A stretch of DNA of 40,958 nucleotides from contig JAFMNH010000008.1 in the NCBI GenBank assembly GCA_017859335.1, positions 898 through 41,855 on the forward strand, read 5' to 3'. The position numbers and the translations under genes were made by a program. Below are positions 1 through 8,585 of the stretch, piece after piece. The notes beneath the pieces are model-generated. The model had not been told where the DNA came from and searched no databases. It saw nothing but the letters and a program-made list of their open reading frames with translations. The DNA is from Rhodothermales bacterium (lineage in GTDB: Bacteria; Bacteroidota; Rhodothermia; Rhodothermales; UBA10348). Each line of letters opens with the position of its first letter. Positions within the stretch are counted from its first letter, which is position 1.

Positions 1-225
1 AACCCCAGCACACGGGTCGTTGCCCGATTTGGAGCGGAAGATTGGAAGAAGGAGGGCGATTACCGGGTTATCCGGACGACAATCGAAAATGTCGATCATG
101 ACATGTATATCCGGGTCAGGGGTACAAACACATCGGATCTTGAACCATTGACAGATCCACGGGGAGAAGATCCCTGGAGCGATCTTTGGTTCTACTCGAA
201 TCCCGTGTTTGTTGGCTTGCAATAG
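1..225 (+). CDS. C-terminal fragment of an unidentified protein truncated by the window edge
   Basis: Frame 1 is open from base 1 to TAG at 223-225: NPSTRVVARFGAEDWKKEGDYRVIRTTIENVDHDMYIRVRGTNTSDLEPLTDPRGEDPWSDLWFYSNPVFVGLQ*. The ending WFYSNPVFV resembles C-termini of PHP/metallophosphoesterase-like proteins, but this is weak. Confidence 0.6.
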   Translation, partial: NPSTRVVARFGAEDWKKEGDYRVIRTTIENVDHDMYIRVRGTNTSDLEPLTDPRGEDPWSDLWFYSNPVFVGLQ

Positions 226-310
226 CCCGTTTCCGTTTAAAGGGGCTGCGCATCGAGGACTGTTGAGGGATCTCTCCGGGTGGAGATCTTCACCAAAGGA
301 AAAGACGACC

Positions 311-341
311 TTGACACACATATAATGCACATATTACCATG
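311..341 (+). promoter_or_regulatory. Putative SOS-type operator/promoter element, copy 1, upstream of imuB
   Basis: TTGACACACATATAATGCACATATTACCATG, matching the elements at 4781 and 5164. Confidence 0.6.
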
Positions 342-388
342 GGGCTCTACTCACGGGCGCTGCTGTTGCGCCACAGACTACGGGCCTG

Positions 389-1693
389 ATGGAAACTCGA
401 CCTCTCTCCTTTTCCGATTCCGATCCTGAGCGCCAGGGCTCCGATGCCCCCCGAAAGGCAGCCACTGACGCCAGCACCCCGGCACTCATCGGCTGCCTGA
501 CCATAAAACACTTCCCCGCTTGGGCCATTGCCATGGCGCGGCACCACGACGGCACGCAGCCGCTCATCGTGCAGGAGGAAAACCATATCGTGGCGCTCAA
601 CCGGGCCGCCGCCATGCAGGGCCTTGAGCGCGGCATGACGGCGGCCCGGGCCCGTTCCCTGTGCCCCGAGGCAGCGTGCCATCTGCGCGACCCCGTGGCT
701 GAATTCAGCGCGTGGGAAGCCGTGCTCGAGCGGATCAACCGTATCACGCCGTTCATGGAAAGCACGTTCGGACAATCGGGTGCGTCTTCGCGTGGAGCCT
801 CCTCGAAGGGCGTTGCCTCCCTCACCCGTTCGGATCAGCCGCAGCTCTGGCTGGCGGCCGCACCCGATGAAGTCCGTATGATGGCGCGGTCCCTGGGCGC
901 CTCCATCGGCTTTGCCCCACACCGCTCCACAGCCTGGCTGGCCTCCATCCGGGCCGGCGCAGGGGAGCTCCTTACTGTACCGACAGACGAGGTCGAATCC
1001 TTCCATGACAGCTTCCCCGTATCCTGGCTTGAGGAGGCCGGCTTCGGCATCGACTGCGTGGATGGTCTGCAGATGGTGGGGTGCGAAACGCTGGGCACGG
1101 CGCGAGCGATGAGCGAGCGCCATCTGAAACTCGCTTGGGGCGATGAAGGCGTGCGCGTCCACCGCCTCCTCTATCCCGACGATGCCACATCGGTCTCGCT
1201 TTTCCATCCGGCGCCATCCATCAACACCCACTTCACCCTCTTCACGCCCTGCTACGACGCGCCCTACCTCGTGCCCATCGTACACCGGCTCGTGCAGAAG
1301 GCCCATGACAAGCTGAAGGACAACATCGTCGGCCAGGTGCGCCTGGTGCTGCACCTCGAAGGGCACCCGCCCGAGCGTGCTGCCCGCCTCCTGACCCATC
1401 CCACGACCCGTCTCGATGCGCTCGTTCGCTTTGCCGAAAAACTCGCTGAAGACCTTTTCAGCCGCATCACCCGGGATAAAGGGCGCGTGGGCGTCGAGAA
1501 GATCGAGATAGAGTTGGCCGGCCTCTTGACCGGGGACATGATCCAGATGTCGCTCTTCGACCGGCGTCTGCGCGAGGTCAAGGAGGCCGTTTCAAAAGTC
1601 CACCGCCGCTATCCGCGGGCCCTCAAGAAACCTGTGGTCCGCGAGGGCGCCCACTTCCACGAAGACCGCTATTCGTATGTCGTCTGGGAGTGA
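389..1693 (+). CDS. imuB: Y-family DNA polymerase, ImuB-type (SOS mutagenesis)
   Basis: 434 aa. N-terminal CLTIKHFPAWAIAMARHHDGTQPLIVQEENHIVALNRAAAMQGLERGMTAARARSLCP is typical of ImuB/DinP-like proteins. dnaE2 and a DUF6504-like gene lie nearby. Confidence 0.85.
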   Translation: METRPLSFSDSDPERQGSDAPRKAATDASTPALIGCLTIKHFPAWAIAMARHHDGTQPLIVQEENHIVALNRAAAMQGLERGMTAARARSLCPEAACHLRDPVAEFSAWEAVLERINRITPFMESTFGQSGASSRGASSKGVASLTRSDQPQLWLAAAPDEVRMMARSLGASIGFAPHRSTAWLASIRAGAGELLTVPTDEVESFHDSFPVSWLEEAGFGIDCVDGLQMVGCETLGTARAMSERHLKLAWGDEGVRVHRLLYPDDATSVSLFHPAPSINTHFTLFTPCYDAPYLVPIVHRLVQKAHDKLKDNIVGQVRLVLHLEGHPPERAARLLTHPTTRLDALVRFAEKLAEDLFSRITRDKGRVGVEKIEIELAGLLTGDMIQMSLFDRRLREVKEAVSKVHRRYPRALKKPVVREGAHFHEDRYSYVVWE

Positions 1694-2469
1694 TCGAAGG
1701 CCGCTACGCCCATCACCCGACCCACGATGTGGACTCCGACGGCAGCCACGCACAGGAAAAAGCACACTAGTGCCGCCGTCTGCACGAGGCTGTCCTCGGG
1801 TTGGTTGGCCTGGATGCCCCACGAGGCCCACGCTACTACGATAACAAAGGCCACGTTCCGGTAGCGCAGGTACACGAAGGCCGTTACCGTCAGCGCGATA
1901 GCCAGCTTCAGGAAGGTCCAGATCTGCTCATCCATCAGGGCATCGTTCCAGCCCCAGGCGCTCTGCAGGATGCTGATGTTGGCCAGCGTGGCCATGCAGA
2001 CCCAGGCGAAATACACACTGACCGGATACAGCACGGCCAGCTTCCAAAGCAGTCCCGACTGCCTCTGGGCCTCCCGATGCAACACAATCAGCGTCCCCAG
2101 CAGACCCAGCATGATGACCATGCTCAGAGCCAGCTGCTCGTAGTGCCATGCCACAATCCACGCGGCATTGAAGAGGCCATTGAGAACGAACGGCATGTCC
2201 ATGCGGGCCAGTGACGCATCCTGGCGAAAGCGCGGAAGCGCCTGCACGATGACAAAGGCCAACAGTCCCGAGTAGATGACACCCCAAATCGAGAACGTGA
2301 ACCCGGCGGGGGTGAACATCGATACATACCGGTCCGAAATCGCGCCGGTCATTTGCCCCCCGATGGGCAGGATATTGGCGAGGGCGTTGACGCTGACCAT
2401 CAACACGAAAGCCGCTGCCACCAGCGCGGTCCTTGAACCACCTCGATCTACCGTTTTCGAATGCTCCAT
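1669..2469 (-). CDS. TspO/MBR-family tryptophan-rich sensory protein
   Basis: Multi-TM protein with FTPAGFTFSIWGVIYSGLLAFVIVQALP, LNGLFNAAWIVAWHYEQL and YFAWVCMATLANIS motifs. Likely start MEHSKTVDRGG (ATG at 2469). Confidence 0.8.
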   Translation of the reverse strand: MEHSKTVDRGGSRTALVAAAFVLMVSVNALANILPIGGQMTGAISDRYVSMFTPAGFTFSIWGVIYSGLLAFVIVQALPRFRQDASLARMDMPFVLNGLFNAAWIVAWHYEQLALSMVIMLGLLGTLIVLHREAQRQSGLLWKLAVLYPVSVYFAWVCMATLANISILQSAWGWNDALMDEQIWTFLKLAIALTVTAFVYLRYRNVAFVIVVAWASWGIQANQPEDSLVQTAALVCFFLCVAAVGVHIVGRVMGVAAFDHSQTTYE

Positions 2470-2505
2470 GACAGACAATACTGGACCGGGATGATTCTGG
2501 CAAGC

Positions 2506-2540
2506 AAAAACGGGCGGGTCGCCCTCCGGCGACCCGCCCG
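2506..2540 (-). terminator. Rho-independent terminator downstream of the HtrA gene
   Basis: Perfect 13-bp stem CGGGCGGGTCGCC-CTCC-GGCGACCCGCCCG (2511-2540), with a T-run on the minus strand (AAAAA at 2506-2510 on plus). Confidence 0.85.
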
Positions 2541-2565
2541 CAACCATTCAAGACCACAGGCTCCC

Positions 2566-4125
2566 TTACTTCTCAAGGGCTGTCAACATCGTTGTACCAC
2601 TCTCGAGAATGCGAACACGGATGAGGAACGTGTCTCCCTCCTCAAGGCCCCCGACAATCTCTTCGAAGTCCGCCACGGAGTCCACTTTCTTGCGGTTGGC
2701 TTCGATGATAAGCATGCCCGGGCGCACGTTGGCCTCGCGAAAGGCAAAGCTGCCCTGGTCCACATTCGTGATGAACACGCCGCGGGCGTCATCTTCCAGC
2801 TCGAACCTACGGGCAATGTCCTCCGTCATGTTCTGGTAGGACAGGCCGAGGGACTCGGACACCGATGCATCATCATCTCCTGACTCCGCCTCACCTGCCG
2901 CATCTTCTTCAGCGGCCCCCAGGGTGACACGGATGGTTTTCTCATCTCCCTCCCGGTTGATGAGGATATCTACGTCATCGCCCGGCTGAAGGCTGCCGAT
3001 GATGGTCGAAAGGGCCAACGCGTTGTCCAGCTTCTTGCCGTCAACGCCCAGGATGACATCGCCTTCGCGGATGCCTGCCTTCTCGGCTGCGCTTCCGTCA
3101 ACCACGTTGCCGACCTGTGCTGCACCGGCCGGCAGATCCAGTGCCTTACGAAGCGCGTCCGAAGCCGCACCGTACTCCACACCAAGACGGGCGCGCTGCA
3201 CGCTGCCATTCTCGATCAACTGTTCGGAGATGCGCTGCACGGTGTTCACCGGAATGGCAAAGCCGATGCCCTGATAACCACCCGTACGGGTGAAGATGGC
3301 GGTGTTGATTCCCACCAGTTCTCCGTTCAGGTTGACGAGCGGACCGCCCGAATTGCCCGGATTGATGGCCGCATCGGTCTGGAGGTAGTTCTGTACGCTG
3401 GTACCGGTGCTGGAGTAGCGTCCCACGGCGCTCACGATGCCGGTGGTGACGGTATTGTTCAGTTCGGCGGCAAGCGGCGAACCGAACGCCATCACCCACT
3501 GCCCGACTTTGAGGCGCTCGGCATCCCCGAACCGGATGATGGGCAGGTCCTCGGCTTTGATCTTCAGGATGGCCAGGTCCGTGAATGCATCCGAGCCCAC
3601 GACTTCGGCTTCATATTCCTTGCCGTCAAAGAGCAACACGGACAGATTCTCCGCGCCCTCAATGACGTGGTTATTCGTCACCAGATAACCATCTGAGCGC
3701 AGGATGACCCCCGAGCCCAGGCCCTGGCTACGGTATTCCCGCTCCTGTCCACCCTGTCCCCCTTGTGGCATCCCGAACTGACGGAAGAAATCCTCGAAGG
3801 GGCTGCCTTGGAAGGGTTGCGAAAATTGCGGTACCTGCTGGCGCACCACGCGTTCAGCACGGATCTGTACGACGGCCGGATTGATGCGATCGGCCACGCT
3901 CACAAAGGCGGTTTCAAATTCCTGGACGGACGCCACAGCCTCGGGCGCAGTCCAGTCTACAGCCTTTTCAGCATCTGCTACAACCGTCCGGTCCCCAGCC
4001 CAGCTGACAGCAGCTACACGGTCCTCTCTCCCAAGGAAATTTGCCCCGGAGGTAGCAAACAGGATACCGCCGAAAAACATGGCAGCAGCTACCACAGGAA
4101 TAGACATGCGATTCCAGGTATTCAT
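2566..4125 (-). CDS. Periplasmic serine protease Do/HtrA (DegP/DegQ-like) with two PDZ domains
   Basis: Catalytic motifs NNHVIEGA, FTDLAILK and GNSGGPLVN; LGVEYG...GIREGDVILGVDGKKL PDZ domain; second C-terminal PDZ. Likely start MNTWNRMSIPVVAAAMFFGG (ATG at 4125). Confidence 0.93.
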   Translation of the reverse strand: MNTWNRMSIPVVAAAMFFGGILFATSGANFLGREDRVAAVSWAGDRTVVADAEKAVDWTAPEAVASVQEFETAFVSVADRINPAVVQIRAERVVRQQVPQFSQPFQGSPFEDFFRQFGMPQGGQGGQEREYRSQGLGSGVILRSDGYLVTNNHVIEGAENLSVLLFDGKEYEAEVVGSDAFTDLAILKIKAEDLPIIRFGDAERLKVGQWVMAFGSPLAAELNNTVTTGIVSAVGRYSSTGTSVQNYLQTDAAINPGNSGGPLVNLNGELVGINTAIFTRTGGYQGIGFAIPVNTVQRISEQLIENGSVQRARLGVEYGAASDALRKALDLPAGAAQVGNVVDGSAAEKAGIREGDVILGVDGKKLDNALALSTIIGSLQPGDDVDILINREGDEKTIRVTLGAAEEDAAGEAESGDDDASVSESLGLSYQNMTEDIARRFELEDDARGVFITNVDQGSFAFREANVRPGMLIIEANRKKVDSVADFEEIVGGLEEGDTFLIRVRILESGTTMLTALEK

Positions 4126-4173
4126 CTTCGTGTCACCTTCGATTTGGTCTTGTTCTTCTAGTACCCCGCCTGA

Positions 4174-4200
4174 CCGGACAACGCCACGAATCAGGTCCGG
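4174..4200. repeat. Short REP-like palindrome
   Basis: CCGGAC(AACGCCACGAATCAG)GTCCGG just upstream of the HtrA start. Confidence 0.35.
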
Positions 4201-4510
4201 CGCTGGCGATGATTGTGGATTACAACAGTGCGCAAACAAGCGTCGTGCCAACGGTCCACACTGCGCTCTATACGGGCTTTAACGGGTCACAATGACACAT
4301 TATTGTGCATACCATGCAGCAGGATGTCGACATAATGACACACTTCCCGAGTAATTGCCTGTCACTTTTTCACCTCCTGCACTCTGCCGATTTTATTGGT
4401 CTGGTCCTTCGGTTTTGCAGCCTGGTATAGTAGACGTACAGGTGTGCGCTTGTTCTATCAGCTTCATCTCAGGCACCGCACTTTCGGCTTCACCCCTTAC
4501 CTCTCCCTTT

Positions 4511-4582
4511 CCGTCTCCACTTCCATCTCCGTCTCCACTTCCATCTCCGTCTCCACTTCCATCTCCGTCTCCACTTTCATCT
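4511..4582. repeat. 18-bp tandem repeat (minisatellite), 4 copies, decaying into CT-rich sequence to about 4645
   Basis: CCGTCTCCACTTCCATCT at 4511, 4529, 4547 and 4565 (last copy with one substitution); 6-bp sub-periodicity. Confidence 0.9.
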
Positions 4583-4650
4583 CCATCTCAGTCTCCCTTC
4601 CAATCTCCACTTCCATCTTCCTCTCCGTCTCCCTTTTTCCCTTCCGCAGT

Positions 4651-4752
4651 CAGTTGTACAACTCGTACAACATTGTGCGCATGTACAGAAAAGAACGCGG
4701 CCAGTTGTACAACTCGTACAACATTGTGCGCATGCACAGAAAAGAACGCGGC
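4651..4752. repeat. Two adjacent 51-bp direct repeats
   Basis: CAGTTGTACAACTCGTACAACATTGTGCGCATG[T/C]ACAGAAAAGAACGCGGC at 4651-4701 and 4702-4752, differing at one position. Confidence 0.95.
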
Positions 4753-4780
4753 CACCCATAGGATTTCACACGATGCGGAC

Positions 4781-4813
4781 TTGATGCACATATGATGCAC
4801 ATGGTATGATGAG
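4781..4813 (+). promoter_or_regulatory. Putative SOS-type operator/promoter element, copy 2, upstream of the DUF6504-like gene
   Basis: TTGATGCACATATGATGCACATGGTATGATGAG. Confidence 0.65.
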
Positions 4814-4848
4814 CACCTCAGTCATCACCTGAAAAATCACCGCTGATC

Positions 4849-5109
4849 ATGCTCAAACGTGTCCGCCGTCCACGCCCCATCCAGTTCGCCAAAGAGGTCC
4901 GGTTCAAGGGTGACCGCTCCGTCGTACTCATCGATGGCAACGAACGTCTGCCCATCCGGGAGGTGGTGGAACAGTGGGATGTGCGGGGCACGTGGTGGGC
5001 CACCGAGCGGCATCGGCGCTACGTCACGCTGCGCACGGAGCGGGGCACGTTTGATGTGATGCGGGACATGAAAACCGGTCGCTGGACCTTGGTTGGCGTC
5101 TACGATTGA
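4849..5109 (+). CDS. DUF6504-like small protein associated with the ImuB/DnaE2 mutasome
   Basis: 86 aa with IREVVEQWDVRGTWWATERHRRYVTLRTERGTFDVMRDMKTGRWTLVGVYD, matching the known DUF6504 layout (WR..GxWW...R.YY.v....g...l.rd...g.W.L..vyD). Lies between imuB and dnaE2. Confidence 0.7.
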   Translation: MLKRVRRPRPIQFAKEVRFKGDRSVVLIDGNERLPIREVVEQWDVRGTWWATERHRRYVTLRTERGTFDVMRDMKTGRWTLVGVYD

Positions 5110-5125
5110 CCTGAAATCGTGGCAA

Positions 5126-5139
5126 TGCACATGTGTGCA
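5126..5139. promoter_or_regulatory. Additional TGCACA-type inverted repeat between the DUF6504-like gene and dnaE2
   Basis: TGCACA-TG-TGTGCA; shares the TGCACA core of the nearby operator-like elements. Confidence 0.35.
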
Positions 5140-5163
5140 CCCACCTTTTTCATGGAAGCGATC

Positions 5164-5196
5164 TTGATGCACATATAATGCACATGGTATTGTGAG
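5164..5196 (+). promoter_or_regulatory. Putative SOS-type operator/promoter element, copy 3, upstream of dnaE2
   Basis: TTGATGCACATATAATGCACATGGTATTGTGAG; nearly identical to copy 2. Confidence 0.65.
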
Positions 5197-5248
5197 GTCC
5201 TTTTGATTCAGCCGGGCCTCCTGTGCAGCCCGAAAGCCCACTATTCGC

Positions 5249-8200
5249 ATGTTTGTGCATTTGCATGCCCGTTCCTGGTATTCCTTCCGTGCCGGGGGAT
5301 CTCCCCCTGAAGCCCTGGCGGCCGAGGCGGCCCGTCTGGGTATGTCCTCCATGGGTATCACGGATCGGCACGGGACCTATGGCGTGATTCGTTTCCAGCA
5401 GGCATGCAAGGAACATGGCCTGCGGCATGTACTTGGCGCCGAAGTACCGCTGCAATGGACGCCTCCGGGTAGCCAGCAATCCTTTGACAGGCACCATCCA
5501 ATCGGCGATGTCGTACTACTGGCAAAGAACCGCGAGGGCTACGCCAATCTGTGCAGGCTCCTGACGGACGCTCACCTCACGGCCGGCGAGCGCGACGATC
5601 GGGACAACCCCTGGACGACGTTTGACGTGCTGGCCGAACACGCGAAGGACCTGATCTGCCTCACGGGATCGGACGAGGGACTGCTCTACCCGTTGATGGA
5701 TGCAGGCATGAGTATGCTGGCCGGGCAGCTGACGGGCGCGCTGAAAGAGATCTTCGACGACCGGCTGTTTGTGGAGCTGACCCACCAGCGGCGCAAGGGC
5801 GATGACCGTCGACTCGGCCGTCTGATCCGGCACGCCGCGCAAGCCGGTATTCCCACGGTGGCTACGGGCGATGTGCGCTATGCCCTGCCCCGCGACTACT
5901 GGCGCTATGACCTGCTGACTTGCATCCGACATGGCATCACGGTCTTCGAGGACCACCCCCATCGCCCCTCGAACGCCATGGCCTATGTACAGCCCGAGGC
6001 GGAGCTGGCTCGCCGAGGGCTGCCACACGATGCCATCCACCGCAGCGGGGAAATTGCGGGCGCCTGCCAGGTCGACCTGATCCCCGGTCACATCATTCCG
6101 CCCGGCGCCCGCCTGCCGGAGGGCGTCACCTCCGGCGACCTCTTCCGGCAGAAAGTCGAGGCCGGGTTTGCCCGCAAGTATCCCGAGGGTGCAAAGCACT
6201 GGAAGGCCGCCAGACAGCGACTCGAGAAAGAGGTCGTCATCATCATGGATCTCGACATCCAGGACTTTTTCCTGGTTGTGGCCGAAGTGGTCGAAGAGGC
6301 CGGGCGACGGGGCATCCGCTGCCTCGGGCGCGGGTCGGCAGCCAACTCCATCGTGACCTACCTGCTCGACATCACGCGGGTCTGCCCCATCGAGCACAAC
6401 CTGTTGTTTGAGCGGTTCCTGCATCGAGGGCGCAAGGGCACGCCGGACATCGACCTGGACTTCGATTCGAGTCGGCGCATGGAGATCATCGAGTGGATGG
6501 AAGAGCGATTCGGTGCGGCACATACGGGTATGGCCGCTACCATCGACCGATACCTGACCAAGTCGGCCGTTCAGGACACAGCCAAGGCGCTGGGCTGGCC
6601 CCCCGAAATGGCCGTGCAGATGTCCAAACGCTGCAGCCACGAACCGCCCACCGCGGAGTACAATGCCACCCACATCGAAGGCGTGGCCGGCGGCAAAAGC
6701 CCGCTGCTGAAGATCCTGCTCTCGGCGTCGACGGCCCTCATGACGGTCCCTCGCCACCTGGGGCAACACTCGGGCGGCATGGTCCTGACGCGGGACCCGA
6801 TGCCGTACTTCTCTCCCCTGCAGCAGAGTGCCAATGGCGTACGCGTCGTGCAGTTTGACAAGAACGACCTCGAGTGGCTCGGGCTGGTCAAGCTGGACGT
6901 CCTTGGCCTGCGCATGCTGGGCGCCGTGTCCGAGGCTGCTCGGCTGGTAGCAGACCGGCAGGGTGAGATCATTGACCTCGACGCCCTGCCCTTCGACGAT
7001 CCGAAAGTCTACGACCGGATTTGCGAAGGTGATGTACTGGGCCTCTTCCAGATCGAGTCGCCCGCGCAGATGAGCGCGGGCGCCCGCATCCAGGCACGCT
7101 CCATGCAGGACCTGATCAAACAGATATCGCTCGTACGCCCGGGGCCGATCCTGGGCGGCCTCATGCATCCTTTCATCCGACGGCACCAGGGCATCGAGAC
7201 CGTCCGCTACGAGCATCCCATACTGGAGGACATCCTGCATGACACGTATGGTGTCATTGTCTTTCAGGAACAGGTCCTCGAGGTGGCCCACCGCTTTGCC
7301 GGCTGGTCCCTTGACCGCGCAGACCAGTTCCGTCGCCTGATGTCCCGTTTCCGGGACTCGAACGAAATGGAAAGCATGCGCGAGGGCTTCGTCGAGTCCG
7401 CGCTGCAGGTGGACACGAACCCTCCCATCTCCCGAACCGTGGCCAACCGGGTCTTTGACCAGGTGTCCAAGTTCGTGGGATACGGGTTCTGCCGCTCGCA
7501 TGCCGCTTCGTTCGCCCTGACAGTGTATCACAGCGCGTATCTGAAGGCCTATTACCCGGCGGCCTTCATGGCCGCCGTCATGCAGCACCGCCCGGGCATG
7601 TACGCCCAGATGACGCTCGAGCAGGAAGCCCGACGTCACGGCGTACGTGTACTGGTACCGGACATCAACATCTCCGGTCTGCGCTTCGACCTGGAGAACG
7701 TGCAGTATGCCTGGGCCATCCGCAAACCACTCACCTCCGTCAAAGGCGTGTCTGAGACGTTCGCAAAAGACATCGTGCTCGAGCGCCAACTCGGCGCGTT
7801 CACCAGTTTCGAGGACTTTTTCCACCGCGTGCCGGCCGACGAGAAAGAACTCCGGTCGCTGGCCAAGGCGGGCGCCTTCGATCAACTCGAAGGCGCCAAC
7901 AGAACAGTCCTCTACAAGATGCAGGTGCTTTTGAGGCGCCGCGCCAGCGGCGCCCAACTCGACTTCGAGTCCCAGAAAATGGCCCGGACACTGCTCGATG
8001 TGCGCTCCCTGGAGGAGAAGGACATCCCGGCACTGCCCGGCATCACGCTGCGTACGCGCCTGGAGTGGGATCTGCGTACGCACTCCGGCCCGCGGGTTCA
8101 CCCGATGATCGTGTTGCGCCAGCATCTGGCAGACTGGGAGATCCGCCCCATCGACACGGCCCGGGAGTTCGGTACCGTCCTGCCCTGGAAAGAGAAACAA

Positions 8201-8545
8201 CAGCCCACGTTCACGGCCGCCGGCCTCGTCATGTTCAGGCAGCGCCCCGGCACGGCCAAGGGCACCATGTTCATCTTCCTAGAAGACGAGACCGGCTACA
8301 TCCAATGCATCTGCAAGCCCGACATCCGGGAAAAGATGGGCGAAACACTGCATGAGAGCGCCCTCATCGTCCGGGGCAAACTGCAGGTCGTCGGGCCCTG
8401 GCGGGGCATCATGGTCGAAGAGGCCTGGGCGCTGGCGGGAGTTATCGGGGGCTACAAGGGCCGACCCGGGTCCCAGTACTACGGCCGGGACGAGCGGGAA
8501 ACCGCATTTGAACGTGCACCCAGGAAGCGGGGCCAGCACGCCTGA
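5249..8545 (+). CDS. dnaE2: Error-prone DNA polymerase III alpha subunit DnaE2 (ImuC)
   Basis: 1098 aa. N-terminal PHP domain FVHLHARSWYSFRAGGSPPEALAAEAARLGMSSMGITDRHG; GRGSAANSIVTYLLDIT; TPDIDLDFDSSRR; VGYGFCRSHAASFALTVYHSAYLKAYYPAAFMAAVM; C-terminal OB fold. Confidence 0.96.
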   Translation: MFVHLHARSWYSFRAGGSPPEALAAEAARLGMSSMGITDRHGTYGVIRFQQACKEHGLRHVLGAEVPLQWTPPGSQQSFDRHHPIGDVVLLAKNREGYANLCRLLTDAHLTAGERDDRDNPWTTFDVLAEHAKDLICLTGSDEGLLYPLMDAGMSMLAGQLTGALKEIFDDRLFVELTHQRRKGDDRRLGRLIRHAAQAGIPTVATGDVRYALPRDYWRYDLLTCIRHGITVFEDHPHRPSNAMAYVQPEAELARRGLPHDAIHRSGEIAGACQVDLIPGHIIPPGARLPEGVTSGDLFRQKVEAGFARKYPEGAKHWKAARQRLEKEVVIIMDLDIQDFFLVVAEVVEEAGRRGIRCLGRGSAANSIVTYLLDITRVCPIEHNLLFERFLHRGRKGTPDIDLDFDSSRRMEIIEWMEERFGAAHTGMAATIDRYLTKSAVQDTAKALGWPPEMAVQMSKRCSHEPPTAEYNATHIEGVAGGKSPLLKILLSASTALMTVPRHLGQHSGGMVLTRDPMPYFSPLQQSANGVRVVQFDKNDLEWLGLVKLDVLGLRMLGAVSEAARLVADRQGEIIDLDALPFDDPKVYDRICEGDVLGLFQIESPAQMSAGARIQARSMQDLIKQISLVRPGPILGGLMHPFIRRHQGIETVRYEHPILEDILHDTYGVIVFQEQVLEVAHRFAGWSLDRADQFRRLMSRFRDSNEMESMREGFVESALQVDTNPPISRTVANRVFDQVSKFVGYGFCRSHAASFALTVYHSAYLKAYYPAAFMAAVMQHRPGMYAQMTLEQEARRHGVRVLVPDINISGLRFDLENVQYAWAIRKPLTSVKGVSETFAKDIVLERQLGAFTSFEDFFHRVPADEKELRSLAKAGAFDQLEGANRTVLYKMQVLLRRRASGAQLDFESQKMARTLLDVRSLEEKDIPALPGITLRTRLEWDLRTHSGPRVHPMIVLRQHLADWEIRPIDTAREFGTVLPWKEKQQPTFTAAGLVMFRQRPGTAKGTMFIFLEDETGYIQCICKPDIREKMGETLHESALIVRGKLQVVGPWRGIMVEEAWALAGVIGGYKGRPGSQYYGRDERETAFERAPRKRGQHA

Positions 8546-8585
8546 AGGACGGATCATGAAGGCGAAGGTCATCGTTTGCATTTCC

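Noticed and set aside
311-326. Canonical sigma70 promoter TTGACA/TATAAT upstream of imuB
   Set aside because: TTGACA and TATAAT are only 4 bp apart, far from the 17-bp spacing needed; better explained as part of the repeated operator-like element
4511-4752. Possible CRISPR array
   Set aside because: Repeats are directly abutting with no spacers, and no cas genes are nearby
4355-4795. 146-aa Ser/Pro-rich and overlapping 121-aa ORFs
   Set aside because: Translations of the CT-rich minisatellite and the 51-bp duplication in two frames; low complexity, no supporting start context
5516-8200. 894-aa minus-strand ORF
   Set aside because: Fully antisense to the clear dnaE2 gene; low-complexity His/Gly/Val-rich shadow translation typical of high-GC codon bias
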